64,000 bases of DNA from Alteromonas sp. CI.11.F.A3. GTDB taxonomy: Bacteria; Pseudomonadota; Gammaproteobacteria; Enterobacterales; Alteromonadaceae. The stretch spans positions 806,001 to 870,000 of the forward strand of contig NZ_CP136708.1 of NCBI RefSeq assembly GCF_032925565.1, given 5' to 3'. The position numbers and the translations under genes were made by a program. The notes under the pieces are model-generated. The model was not told the origin of the DNA, ran no database searches, and saw only the letters and a program-made list of their open reading frames with translations. The stretch's first letter is position 1. Every line of letters begins with the position of its first letter. This document shows, in pieces, positions 48,141-56,749 of this stretch.

Positions 48141-49172
48141 GTGATTCGATTCTTTGCCAGAATAGCATTAGCGGTTATTGCTATGAGCATCCTTTTTATT
48201 GCCAGTTGCAGTGAAAAGCCACTTACGGTTGTGCATTTGCAAGGCCAAACTATGGGTACGACTTACAATATTAAGTACGTACTTGGTGAAGGTGAAACTG
48301 CAGTAGAAGGTTTGCAGGAAGAAATTGACGCTAAGTTAGTTAACATCAATAAAATGATGTCGACCTACGATACAACGTCTGAGTTGTCTCGTTTTAACCA
48401 ATACCGATATTCAGATAACTTTGCGGTGTCTCCAGAAACACTTACCGTGGTGAATGAAGCGCTTCGCTTGGCCCGTTTGAGCGATGGTGTGCTAGATGTT
48501 ACGGTAGGGCCCTTGGTTAATTTGTGGGGATTTGGACCAAATAAACGGCCAGAGAAAGTGCCAACCCAAGCGGATATTGAGGCCGTACGGGATTATGTAG
48601 GTTATGAGAAATTATCTACTACGCCAACCGGTCTTATGAAAGCTAATCCTATGCTTTACGTTGATTTATCGACCATTGCTAAGGGGTACGGCGTAGATGA
48701 AGTTGCAGCCATTTTAGACTCCCATGATTTACAAAATTACCTTGTAGAGATTGGCGGCGAAATGCGAGTGAAAGGCGAACGTGGTGATGGCAGTGAGTGG
48801 CTAATTGCAATTGAAAAGCCGGTAACGACAGAGCGCGCGGTGCAAAAAGTTGTGTCTATAGGCACTAACGCCATAGCCACATCAGGTGATTATCGTAACT
48901 ATTACGAAGAAGATGGGAAACGCTATTCTCATTTAATTGACCCAAATACTGGCTCGCCGATAACGCATGATTTGGTGTCGGTTACGGTGGTAAACCCATC
49001 TTCAATGATTGCGGATGGCTTAGCCACTGCGTTCAACGTAATGGGGTGGGAACGCGCTATCGACCTTGCAGAGCAAGAACAACTTGCTGTATTCCTCATT
49101 CGTCGCACAGCGGACGGATTTGAAGAGTATGCCACGCCAGAATTTGATAAACTGGTAGAAGTAAATAATTAA
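48141..49172 (+). CDS. apbE: FAD:protein FMN transferase ApbE (lipoprotein)
   Basis: A 343-residue enzyme that attaches FMN through a phosphoester to Thr in NqrB and NqrC. It starts with GTG behind AAAGGA. Signal peptide with lipobox FIASCSEK, so anchored on the periplasmic face, where the substrate threonines are. Family motifs: GQTMGTTYNIKY, VDLSTIAKGYGVD, NYLVEIGGEMRVKG, HLIDPNTGSPITHDLVSVTV. Lies 66 bases after nqrF, beyond a terminator, and 10 bases before nqrM. Confidence 0.96.
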   Translation: MIRFFARIALAVIAMSILFIASCSEKPLTVVHLQGQTMGTTYNIKYVLGEGETAVEGLQEEIDAKLVNINKMMSTYDTTSELSRFNQYRYSDNFAVSPETLTVVNEALRLARLSDGVLDVTVGPLVNLWGFGPNKRPEKVPTQADIEAVRDYVGYEKLSTTPTGLMKANPMLYVDLSTIAKGYGVDEVAAILDSHDLQNYLVEIGGEMRVKGERGDGSEWLIAIEKPVTTERAVQKVVSIGTNAIATSGDYRNYYEEDGKRYSHLIDPNTGSPITHDLVSVTVVNPSSMIADGLATAFNVMGWERAIDLAEQEQLAVFLIRRTADGFEEYATPEFDKLVEVNN

Positions 49173-49182
49173 GGAGTAGGCT

Positions 49183-49416
49183 ATGTCTACGTTTATTTTA
49201 GCATTCGGTTTTTTCCTCACCATGGTACTTGCCATGGCGGTAGGCTACTTAGTGCAGCGCAAAACGATATCGGGTAGCTGCGGTGGACTAGGCGCATTGG
49301 GTATCGCTAAAGCATGTGATTGCCCAGAGCCTTGTGACAGAAAAAAATCTCGCATGGAAAAAGAAGAAGCGAGAGAAAAGAAATTGAATGAATGGAAACA
49401 GAATCAGATCCTTTAA
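49183..49416 (+). CDS. nqrM: Na+-NQR maturation protein NqrM (DUF539)
   Basis: A 77-residue membrane protein needed to build Na+-NQR, probably by delivering iron to the NqrD/NqrE centre. One N-terminal helix (~3-24), then Cys33, Cys45, Cys47 and Cys51 in GSCGG and ACDCPEPC, and a charged C-terminal helix. Same strand, 10 bases after apbE. Confidence 0.95.
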   Translation: MSTFILAFGFFLTMVLAMAVGYLVQRKTISGSCGGLGALGIAKACDCPEPCDRKKSRMEKEEAREKKLNEWKQNQIL

Positions 49417-49428
49417 TCTGATCTAGTC

Positions 49429-49465
49429 GCGCTTTTGCTAAGTCAGAAACAATACGCAAAAGCGC
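49429..49465 (+). terminator. Hairpin after nqrM
   Basis: GCGCTTTTGC (49429-49438) pairs perfectly with GCAAAAGCGC (49456-49465); no T-run follows, so it is a 3' stabiliser or part of a tandem terminator. Confidence 0.5.
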
Positions 49466-49485
49466 CACAATGTATAAATATAGAT

Positions 49486-49518
49486 GCGCGGTAAGTTAAA
49501 AGCTTACCGCGCTTTTTT
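49486..49518 (+). terminator. Intrinsic terminator after nqrM
   Basis: GCGCGGTAAG, loop, CTTACCGCGC, then six Ts. Ends the apbE-nqrM transcript. Confidence 0.9.
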
Positions 49519-49544
49519 GTATGCTTCATTTATTACTTGCGCAG

Positions 49545-49813
49545 TAATACCAGTCCGCATAGATAATTACCCTCTCAGCGAGACTTAAAATGTTCGTAAT
49601 CGCGGCGTGTTACCACAGGTATAGTGGTTCTACACCAAGGTAACACAACAAAGAGTACGGACATTTTAAACTCGCCCTTCGGGAAGGTCTGGCAAGCTTC
49701 CTAGCTTCATTCTGGGAATTTGAAAGGGAACAGCCATTCCTGCATTCCCACGCTTTGCTAGGAAACTTGCCAGCGCCTTCTGAGTGGGCGATTATCTATG
49801 CGGATTGGTATAA
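49545..49813. repeat. MITE-like element with terminal inverted repeats
   Basis: Terminal arms: ATACCAGTCCGCATAGATAA (49547 on) against its complement ending at 49811, 20 of 21 positions matching, with weaker match continuing inward to a CTCAG/CTGAG word. Inside are three nested perfect or near-perfect pairs: TTAAAATGTTCGTA with TACGGACATTTTAA, GTGTTACC with GGTAACAC, and CTTCCTAGC with GCTAGGAA. No coding sequence. It resembles a non-autonomous miniature transposon; the matching transposase is not in the window. Confidence 0.65.
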
Positions 49814-49871
49814 GTAGTTGCTCACTATTCATCTCGTTCGCTGGTAAGGCGAATTAATATGCTCTAGAATA

Positions 49872-49887
49872 CTGTCTTTCTATACAG
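49872..49887. promoter_or_regulatory. LexA (SOS) box upstream of dinB
   Basis: CTGT-CTTTCTAT-ACAG fits CTGT-N8-ACAG exactly and lies 51 bases before the dinB start, where SOS control of DNA polymerase IV is expected. Confidence 0.85.
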
Positions 49888-49937
49888 TTTTTTGTAAAGC
49901 GGTTCATTTCGTTTGGCAGTTTAGGGGGCAATACGGC

Positions 49938-51011
49938 ATGCGAAAAATCATCCATGTAGATATGGACTGCTTTTATGCTGCGGTTGAAATGCGTGACAAC
50001 CCTGCGTTACGTAATATCCCTATTGCTATTGGTGGTAGCTCACAGCACCGTGGCGTTATCTCTACCTGTAATTACCCTGCTCGTAAATATGGCGTACGTT
50101 CCGCCATGGCCACCGCATACGCGTTTAAGCTTTGCCCGAATCTCACCTTAGTAAAAGGGCGCATGGAGGCTTATGTCAAAGAGTCTCAACGAATTCGCGA
50201 AATCTTTGCCGACTATACCGATTTAATAGAGCCACTTTCCTTAGATGAAGCTTATCTAGATGTCACCAATAGCCAGTATTGCGGCGGCAGCGCTACATTA
50301 ATTGCCGAAGAAATAAGAAGCCGTATTGAAGCGGAATTGGGGTTAACCGCGTCAGCAGGCGTAGCTCCTTGTAAGTTTGTGGCCAAAGTGGCGAGTGATG
50401 AAAATAAGCCTAATGGTATTTGTGTTATAACCCCCGATAAATTAGACAGTTTTGTTAGCGCTATGCCACTTAAAAAAATTCCCGGGGTGGGCAAAGTAAC
50501 AATGCAAAAGCTGCAACGATTAGGCCTAGCCACCTGTAACGATGTGCGCTCTTACCCCTTTGAGCGTATACAAAAAGAATTAGGTAAGTTTGGAGCGGTT
50601 TTATGGGAACGAGCGCACGGTATTGATGACAGAGAACTATCGGTATCACGAGAGCGCAAGTCTATAGGCGTAGAACGCACCCTAAGCAACGATATTCACT
50701 CGTTAGAAGAATGTCGAGATTTTATGCCTCACTTACTAGAAAAGCTTCAGGAGCGCATGGAGGCCCATGAAAAGCGCACAGGCAAGCCTGTTCGCATACG
50801 CACTCAAGGGGTAAAATTGAAATTTCAAGACTTCCAACTTACTACTGTTGAACACCGATGCCCTTCGTTAAATGCCCATTACTTTGATACCCTATTGCAA
50901 GAAGCTTACGAGCGCGCCAAAGGCCGCGGTATACGATTAGTCGGACTGCATATTGGCCTAGGTGAGGCGCAAACCATACATCAACTTCCTTTGCCCTTAG
51001 AAGGTGAGTGA
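49938..51011 (+). CDS. dinB: DNA polymerase IV
   Basis: A 357-residue Y-family translesion polymerase. Catalytic acidic residues are in [12 protein letters not shown] (D8) and [10 protein letters not shown]; the helix-hairpin-helix is [14 protein letters not shown]; a little-finger domain follows; and the C-terminal QLPLPL fits the sliding-clamp-binding motif. Controlled by the LexA box at 49872. The full-length family size is about 350. Confidence 0.97.
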   Translation: MRKIIHVDMDCFYAAVEMRDNPALRNIPIAIGGSSQHRGVISTCNYPARKYGVRSAMATAYAFKLCPNLTLVKGRMEAYVKESQRIREIFADYTDLIEPLSLDEAYLDVTNSQYCGGSATLIAEEIRSRIEAELGLTASAGVAPCKFVAKVASDENKPNGICVITPDKLDSFVSAMPLKKIPGVGKVTMQKLQRLGLATCNDVRSYPFERIQKELGKFGAVLWERAHGIDDRELSVSRERKSIGVERTLSNDIHSLEECRDFMPHLLEKLQERMEAHEKRTGKPVRIRTQGVKLKFQDFQLTTVEHRCPSLNAHYFDTLLQEAYERAKGRGIRLVGLHIGLGEAQTIHQLPLPLEGE

Positions 51012-51048
51012 ATAAAAAGCGAACAAAAAGTGACTAGCAGGAGCCATC

Positions 51049-51312
51049 ATGACTACCCCAGAACCTAAAGCCCCCGACCTTAGAACCCCAGGTCGCTACC
51101 GCCACTACAAAGGCAGTGACTATGATGTTTACGAAGTGGCGACGCATTCAGAAGATGAGTCTTCCTTAGTGGTGTATCGTCCATGTTATGGCGAAAAAGC
51201 CCTGTGGGTTCGCCCATTGAGTATGTTTCAAGAAGAAGTGGTGATAGAAGGCAAATCTGTTCCGCGATTTGCTTATATTGGTGACATCCCAGATGATGAA
51301 AAAATGATCTGA
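51049..51312 (+). CDS. DUF1653 protein
   Basis: An 87-residue cytoplasmic protein: GRYRHYKGSDYDVYEVA, VVYRPCYGEKALWVRPLSMF and VPRFAYIGD are the DUF1653 family signature. Function unknown; the fold is a small beta barrel. ATG preceded by AGGAG. It lies 37 bases after dinB and may be cotranscribed. Confidence 0.9.
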   Translation: MTTPEPKAPDLRTPGRYRHYKGSDYDVYEVATHSEDESSLVVYRPCYGEKALWVRPLSMFQEEVVIEGKSVPRFAYIGDIPDDEKMI

Positions 51313-51377
51313 ACCGGAAACTAGGTCATAGTGTATGTAGACCTAGTAAATAATAAGCACCTCCTAAGGAAACCCTA

Positions 51378-52253
51378 ATGGCGCAACCACTTATCCGTAG
51401 TTTGCTACTTGCTGCAAGTTTAGTATCAACGACCTTCATTCCAGCCGCTTTTTCACAAGACCGTTTTGAAAAGGTTGAAATAGAAGCAACAGCACTTAAA
51501 GGTTCCGTGCATATGTTAACGGGGATGGGCGGCAATATCGGCGTTTCTGCAGGCGATGACGGCATTCTTATTATTGATGATCAGTTCGCTCCGCTTGCAG
51601 AGAAAATAGCTGCCGCGCTAGGGGAGCTGGGTAGTGATAAGCCAAAGTATGTAATTAACACCCATTACCATGGCGACCATACCGGTTCTAATGCGTTCTT
51701 TCACAGTCACAAAGGCGCGACTATTTTAGCCCATGACAACGTGCGTGTTCGATTGGCCAACGATGAAAAAGTCTCTCCTGATGCGCTACCGGCTATTACC
51801 TATGAAAACGGTATCAAGCTACATTTTAACGGTGAAACCATTCACATTATGCATCTTAAATCAGGGCATACAGACGGCGACAGCATTGTATGGTTTGAAC
51901 AGCCGGATGTCATGCACACTGGCGACTTGTTCTTCAACGGATTATTCCCGTTCATCGACTTAAATTCCGGCGGCAGTGTTAAAGGCTACATAGAATCAGT
52001 TAAACAAGTGATAGCGAAAATAGATGACGATACGGTCCTCATTCCAGGCCATGGTGCACTTAGTAACAAAGCCGAGTACACCAGCTTTCTTGCAATGATT
52101 GAAGAGACCTTTGCTTTTGTAAAAGCACAGAAAGCAAAAGGTATGAGCCTTGAAGCCATTACTGAAGCAGGGCTTGATAGTAAATGGGATAAGTGGGCAT
52201 GGAGCTTTATCTCGGAAGAGAAGTGGATTGCTACACTTTACGAAGAGGCCTAA
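51378..52253 (+). CDS. Secreted metallo-beta-lactamase-fold hydrolase
   Basis: A 291-residue periplasmic protein: signal peptide (LLLAASLVSTTFIPAAFS), then the MBL fold with the zinc motif NTHYHGDHTGSN, His in LKSGHTDGDS, Asp in HTGDLFFNG and the last His in IPGHGALS. The relatives are MBL hydrolases of unknown substrate, not clearly beta-lactamases. Start preceded by AAGGAAACC. Monocistronic by spacing. Confidence 0.9.
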   Translation: MAQPLIRSLLLAASLVSTTFIPAAFSQDRFEKVEIEATALKGSVHMLTGMGGNIGVSAGDDGILIIDDQFAPLAEKIAAALGELGSDKPKYVINTHYHGDHTGSNAFFHSHKGATILAHDNVRVRLANDEKVSPDALPAITYENGIKLHFNGETIHIMHLKSGHTDGDSIVWFEQPDVMHTGDLFFNGLFPFIDLNSGGSVKGYIESVKQVIAKIDDDTVLIPGHGALSNKAEYTSFLAMIEETFAFVKAQKAKGMSLEAITEAGLDSKWDKWAWSFISEEKWIATLYEEA

Positions 52254-52303
52254 TCAAGCCGGTTTAGGAGCAGTCATAGCACTGCTCCTACTCCGACTCG
52301 TAG

Positions 52304-53272
52304 CTATATAGTTGCGTCAGTTTTATTCACCCCAGACTCCGGCATTAATACCTCATCAGTATGTGTACTATTGCTAGGACTAGATGCGGTGTCGATTACG
52401 CTTTTCTTTGCTGCTTCGTTTGTCGCTTGAGCAACCATTTTAGGTTTGCGTGGTGTTTTATATAGCGGCCAAACGAGTTGCTCTACCCAGTTAGCGTAAA
52501 ACATTCCTTCAATACCATATTGAGCTGGGTATTTTCGCGTGATTTTGGCAGTTCCAAATAACACGTCCCAGAAAAACAATAGATTTCCGTAATTACCTTT
52601 ATAGTTGGTGATGCCATCGTCAGCCTTTAGGCCGTGGTGTGCGCTATGGGTAGAAGGTGTAGAAATTGTTCTTTCCACAATCCACGCTAGCTTGTTAAGC
52701 ATTGGCTTTTGGTATAAAAATCTGTCCCATTTCCATTCGGCATGCGCACCGGTAATGACACTTAGCTTTACCACAAGATAGAACGCGTAGGTCCAACCTA
52801 ATCCTAAATAGATAAGCGCGCCTGAAAACCAAAGCGACGGCATCAACAAGTAATAGAAGACGTTATTACGATAGATAATGCGCACGCTCATGTACTTGCC
52901 GTTGTGGTGAGCACGATGCAAGTTGTACAGGAAACGGGTGGAGTGAGACAGGCGGTGCCACCAATATTGCATCATGTCATCGAATATCAGCAGCAATGCA
53001 ATATGCAGAAAAATTGATGAGTCGCCCAATGCTCCTTGATTCAAAGCCCCTTGATTTAGCGCCCCTTGGTACTGGGGCACAATAAGTAACATTAACGTTC
53101 CAGCACTAAAAAGCACCAAAGGTTGGGTAATGACAAAAAGCACTAAGGTGCCAATGAGTTCGACTTTTCCATCATCACTCACTTCTGCGCTTTTCTTAAA
53201 AAGCTTACCTTGCTTTGCTTCCAGTAACGCAAATATTAAGAAAATACCGATAATCGCAATTTGATAGTTCAT
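52304..53272 (-). CDS. Sterol desaturase/fatty acid hydroxylase-family membrane protein
   Basis: A 322-residue di-iron membrane oxygenase-like protein. The histidine clusters HRLSH, HRAHH and HSAHHG are in place between hydrophobic segments. The start MNYQIAIIGIFLIF at 53272 has GGAGAG upstream; the longer frame to 53377 would overlap the divergent Crp-like gene. Odd feature: a pentapeptide repeat QGALN-QGALN-QGALG near residue 70. The charged C-terminal tail is poorly conserved. Substrate unknown; relatives hydroxylate lipids or carotenoids. Confidence 0.87.
   Translation of the reverse strand: MNYQIAIIGIFLIFALLEAKQGKLFKKSAEVSDDGKVELIGTLVLFVITQPLVLFSAGTLMLLIVPQYQGALNQGALNQGALGDSSIFLHIALLLIFDDMMQYWWHRLSHSTRFLYNLHRAHHNGKYMSVRIIYRNNVFYYLLMPSLWFSGALIYLGLGWTYAFYLVVKLSVITGAHAEWKWDRFLYQKPMLNKLAWIVERTISTPSTHSAHHGLKADDGITNYKGNYGNLLFFWDVLFGTAKITRKYPAQYGIEGMFYANWVEQLVWPLYKTPRKPKMVAQATNEAAKKSVIDTASSPSNSTHTDEVLMPESGVNKTDATI
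53024..53068 (-). repeat. Three 15-base coding repeats (QGAL-N/G)
   Basis: Three in-frame 15-base units within the sterol-desaturase-like gene. The units differ mostly at third codon positions, so the protein repeat is kept while the DNA has drifted. Confidence 0.8.
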
Positions 53273-53350
53273 AGTTCTCTCCACGTATTGCAGTAAAGTT
53301 AACACTCTATTAACATGGTAAATATATAGAACTATAGATTTGGTGGGAAA

Positions 53351-54040
53351 GTGTCTTACATAAAAGCGCTCAATCAAATTATCATGCCTGAATCATTACT
53401 TGCGCTGTGCACGCAATTTGGTGCGCCAACCGAGTATGTCAAGGGCGCTATGATCCACAATCGAGGGGATTTAAAACCTGGGCTTTCTATCGTGGAGGCT
53501 GGGCAGGTGAAGGTGGGCAACTATGGCTTGGACGGTAATTATCAACTTACTACAGTGCTAGAGCGAGGCGACACTTTTGGTGAATTCACTTTATATGCAT
53601 CGTTAGCCAGAACGCACCATGCGCAAGCAATGTCCGACTGCACCGTGCTGCAAATTAATGAAAGTCGCTTTCGGCAACTCGAAGATGCGCACCCTAAAGT
53701 GGGTGTGTTTTTAACGCGGAACCTTGCCATAAAGCTTCACGCGACACTGGAACGGTTAGATGACATTTTACGCTTGCCTACCCATGTGCAATTGGCAAAA
53801 TTAATTTATCAAACCAACGTAGCGCAAGCAAACTCAGCTCAAAATAGCGCTGCTGCCGTTCAGCTTAGACAAAGCGACTATGCTGAGCGTTTAGGCGTAA
53901 CGGTGTTAACCGCTCACAAAGCGCTTAATAAACTGGTATCGCTTTCACTGATTCGTAAGCAGTATGGAAAAGTAGAGATTATCGATAAGGCAGTTATGTC
54001 TAAGTGGCTTAGCGATAATATGTCTCTACTTCCTGTCTGA
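53351..54040 (+). CDS. Crp/Fnr-family transcriptional regulator
   Basis: A 229-residue regulator: cyclic-nucleotide-binding-like beta roll (~25-135; GDTFGEFTLYASLARTHHA) and a C-terminal winged helix (~145-225; QSDYAERLGVTVLTAHKALNKL). The phosphate-binding position reads R-T-H rather than the R-S of CRP, so cAMP binding is doubtful, and there is no N-terminal Cys set for an FNR cluster. Start GTG at 53351 preceded by GGTGGG. Divergent from the sterol-desaturase-like gene, a possible target. Confidence 0.88.
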   Translation: MSYIKALNQIIMPESLLALCTQFGAPTEYVKGAMIHNRGDLKPGLSIVEAGQVKVGNYGLDGNYQLTTVLERGDTFGEFTLYASLARTHHAQAMSDCTVLQINESRFRQLEDAHPKVGVFLTRNLAIKLHATLERLDDILRLPTHVQLAKLIYQTNVAQANSAQNSAAAVQLRQSDYAERLGVTVLTAHKALNKLVSLSLIRKQYGKVEIIDKAVMSKWLSDNMSLLPV

Positions 54041-54234
54041 TTAATTTTTAACTAAGAAAAAATGGAGTACCGTTGGTCTAGCTTATGTGGGTGTGTATGC
54101 GCCTTATCGTTCTGCTAACTTACAAAATAGACATGAAAGACAGGTGTAAATTAGGCGTATTGCGCGTTGCTTAGCGTGCCAAGCTTGTTTATGCTCAATG
54201 CCTGCTAATATTTACGTTCTAAAAAGGGTATATC

Positions 54235-55080
54235 GTGTGTGAACTGCTTGGCATGAGTGCCAATACGCCAACTGATTTGTGTTTTAGCTTTACCGGCCTC
54301 ACCCGACGCGGTGGCGAAACAGGCCCGCACAAGGACGGTTGGGGTATGGCATTTTATGAAGGCAAGGGCATACGCCTTTTTCACGACCCTGAACCCTGTG
54401 CTACCTCTCAAATTGCAGAGTTTGTTTCCCATCTGCCGATTAAAAGCGAAACGGCTATTTGTCATATTCGCCAAGCCAATGTCGGCAATATTAACCTAGC
54501 CAACACTCACCCCTTTACCCGAGAAATGTGGGGTAAATACTGGGTGTTTGCACATAATGGGCAGCTACCTAACTTTGTGCCTCGTGAAGGCATGTATGAA
54601 GCGGTAGGTGATACCGACAGCGAAGCCATGTTCTGCGATTTAATGAATCAAGTGCGGGAAAGCCTGCCTCGAGATGCTATGCCGCAACAATTGGCCGATA
54701 CGCTGGTAAATATCGCCAAAGGCTACGCAGAGCACGGTGTATTTAATTGCTTGCTGAGCAATGGCGAATGGTTGTTTTCATTTTGCAGCACTAAAATGGC
54801 CAGTATTACCCGCCGCGCGCCGTTTGGCCCAGCTTGCTTAAGTGACGTGGAAGTAGAGATTGATTTTGCCGCTGAAACCACACCCAATGACGTGGTGAGC
54901 ATTATTGCCACCGCGCCGCTTACTCACGACGAACAGTGGGATATATACGAGCGTGGTGAATGGAAGCTATGGCAGCAAGGCGAAGTGATTGCTAGCGGCA
55001 AAGTAGATGTACCCGTTCATAAATCTGAAGCCGCTATGACCAGCCCCGATCCCGATTTGAGTGCTCAACAAGCAAGTTGA
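54235..55080 (+). CDS. Class II glutamine amidotransferase (YafJ-like)
   Basis: A 281-residue N-terminal-nucleophile amidotransferase. It begins GTG TGT, placing the catalytic Cys at position 2 (CELLGMSANTPTD). Other active-site parts: DGWGMAFYEGKG, CHIRQANVG, FAHNGQLPNF and GDTDSEAMF. Relatives include YafJ; the synthase partner is unknown. Convergent with the LysR gene. The upstream gap 54041-54234 shows nothing clear. Confidence 0.93.
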   Translation: MCELLGMSANTPTDLCFSFTGLTRRGGETGPHKDGWGMAFYEGKGIRLFHDPEPCATSQIAEFVSHLPIKSETAICHIRQANVGNINLANTHPFTREMWGKYWVFAHNGQLPNFVPREGMYEAVGDTDSEAMFCDLMNQVRESLPRDAMPQQLADTLVNIAKGYAEHGVFNCLLSNGEWLFSFCSTKMASITRRAPFGPACLSDVEVEIDFAAETTPNDVVSIIATAPLTHDEQWDIYERGEWKLWQQGEVIASGKVDVPVHKSEAAMTSPDPDLSAQQAS

Positions 55081-55129
55081 CCTCGCATTGGGTGTGACTT
55101 ATCTGATTGATTTTGTTGCTTTATTTAAC

Positions 55130-56023
55130 TTAGTTACTTTCGAGTGCTTCAACAATTAGCGACTGAATTTTCTGATAGCGAAGTGGCAGTGAGCGGTGTG
55201 GCGTTTTCACAAAATGCAGCGGCTCTGTTACATCGTGCTTCGCGGGGTAAATGGTTAAGCTGTTTGCCGCATCAGCAAAGCTATCAAGCACCTTAATAGG
55301 CAGTACGGTGAAGCCTAACCCTTTGCTTACCGGCAATAAAATTTGAGACAGTTGGTTTATATAACCACGCTTTGGCAATCGGTTAGGATCTAACTGCATC
55401 AGCGCTTGCTCGCCGCTGTGACTAAAATAAAGCTTTAAGTAATGCATGGCATCTGGGTGATTTATCAATCCAAGGGCGAGCAATGTATCGTCAATGGCCT
55501 CATAAGGCGTACCCTTGGGTAAAATAAGCCCCAGTGATTCATGGCCTATCTTTTCAGATGAAAACAATTCCTCGTCAGGCTGCTGGGTAACTATGCCTAG
55601 TTCAAGGCTAGACGCTTGTATATTGTTTAATATGGTGCGGTTTGGGGCAACTTCTAAATGTATGCTCAAGCGAGGATGGGTGACTTGTAGCTCAACTAAC
55701 ACAGGGTACAAACGCTGTGCTAATGCACCAGAACACCCAATTACGCACTTACCTTCATAAGGTGCATCAAACTTTAAACTCTCTATAAGTGCCTGCTCAT
55801 GCTTACTCAAACTTTGCGCATAGTCGTAAACTCGCTGGCCTTGTTCGGTCAGTTCAACCCCTTTACCCAAGCGAATAAGTAGCGCACAGCCACAGGCCTG
55901 TTCAAGCTTCTTAATATGCTGGCTCACGCCTGGCTGGGTCATAAACCGCTGTTCTGCGGTGCGGGTAAAATTACCCGTTTCAACTAACATCTTAAAGGTG
56001 TCGAGCCACAAAGGATTTAGCAT
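55130..56023 (-). CDS. LysR-family transcriptional regulator
   Basis: A 297-residue regulator: N-terminal winged helix (~5-65; FTRTAEQRFMTQPGVSQHIKKLE) and a substrate-binding effector domain (~90-290). Divergent from the VOC-family gene 100 bases away, the classic LysR arrangement, so that gene is a likely target. Inducer unknown. Confidence 0.94.
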   Translation of the reverse strand: MLNPLWLDTFKMLVETGNFTRTAEQRFMTQPGVSQHIKKLEQACGCALLIRLGKGVELTEQGQRVYDYAQSLSKHEQALIESLKFDAPYEGKCVIGCSGALAQRLYPVLVELQVTHPRLSIHLEVAPNRTILNNIQASSLELGIVTQQPDEELFSSEKIGHESLGLILPKGTPYEAIDDTLLALGLINHPDAMHYLKLYFSHSGEQALMQLDPNRLPKRGYINQLSQILLPVSKGLGFTVLPIKVLDSFADAANSLTIYPAKHDVTEPLHFVKTPHRSLPLRYQKIQSLIVEALESN

Positions 56024-56122
56024 GCTATAAATTTATATTATGGATTTAAGAAATAATCATAATTTCCAGTGGTGGGTTTGTCTAGTTAATATACCTGCAT
56101 ACTTTACATCGAGGAGATAAAG

Positions 56123-56638
56123 ATGACTGAAGCAGTTAAGACCCCTTATCCACGTACGTTTTCACATATTGGTATTTCGGTTCCAGACCTTGATGCCGCC
56201 GTTAAATTTTACACTGAAGTACTAGGCTGGTACTTAATCATGAAGCCAACTGAAATTGTTGAAGATGACTCAGCCATTGGTGAAATGTGTACTGATGTAT
56301 TTGGTGCAGGTTGGGACAAATTCCGCATTGCTCACCTTTCAACGGGCGACCGTGTAGGTGTTGAAATATTTGAATTTAAAAACCAAGAAAATCCTGAGAA
56401 CAACTTCGAATACTGGAAAACGGGTGTATTCCATTTCTGTGTTCAAGACCCTGATGTTGAAGGCTTGGCAGAAAAGATTGTAGAAGCCGGTGGTAAGAAA
56501 CGCATGAAAGCCCCGCGTTACTACTACCCAGGCGAAAAACCGTACCGCATGATTTATATGGAAGACCCGTTTGGCAACATCCTTGAAATTTATAGCCACA
56601 GCTATGAACTTCATTATGCGAGCGGTGCCTACCAATAA
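56123..56638 (+). CDS. VOC-family (glyoxalase-like) metalloprotein
   Basis: A 171-residue protein with two beta-alpha-beta-beta-beta units. The four metal ligands of the family are visible: His in FSHIGIS, Glu in GVEIFEF, His in VFHFCVQ and Glu in GNILEIYSHS. Relatives are glyoxalase I, dioxygenases and epimerases. GAGGAG ribosome site. Divergent from the LysR gene. Terminator downstream. Confidence 0.9.
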   Translation: MTEAVKTPYPRTFSHIGISVPDLDAAVKFYTEVLGWYLIMKPTEIVEDDSAIGEMCTDVFGAGWDKFRIAHLSTGDRVGVEIFEFKNQENPENNFEYWKTGVFHFCVQDPDVEGLAEKIVEAGGKKRMKAPRYYYPGEKPYRMIYMEDPFGNILEIYSHSYELHYASGAYQ

Positions 56639-56657
56639 GTAAAGAAGCCAGTAGGTA

Positions 56658-56684
56658 AAGGCGAGTGGCTCACTCGCCTTTTTT
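56658..56684 (+). terminator. Terminator after VOC gene
   Basis: GGCGAGTG, three-base loop, CACTCGCC, then six Ts. Confidence 0.92.
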
Positions 56685-56749
56685 AATGGGCAGAAAACTG
56701 TTCTATTGGCTCTTCTACTTGTTCTTGTATTAACACGTCTTATAGCCAC

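Larger units (their letters stand above)
49417..49937. other. Gap nqrM-dinB with terminators, MITE-like element and LexA box
   Basis: A 521-base gap in which nearly all of the sequence is accounted for: two hairpins after nqrM, a 269-base element with terminal inverted repeats, and the dinB promoter with an SOS box. No protein gene. Confidence 0.8.
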
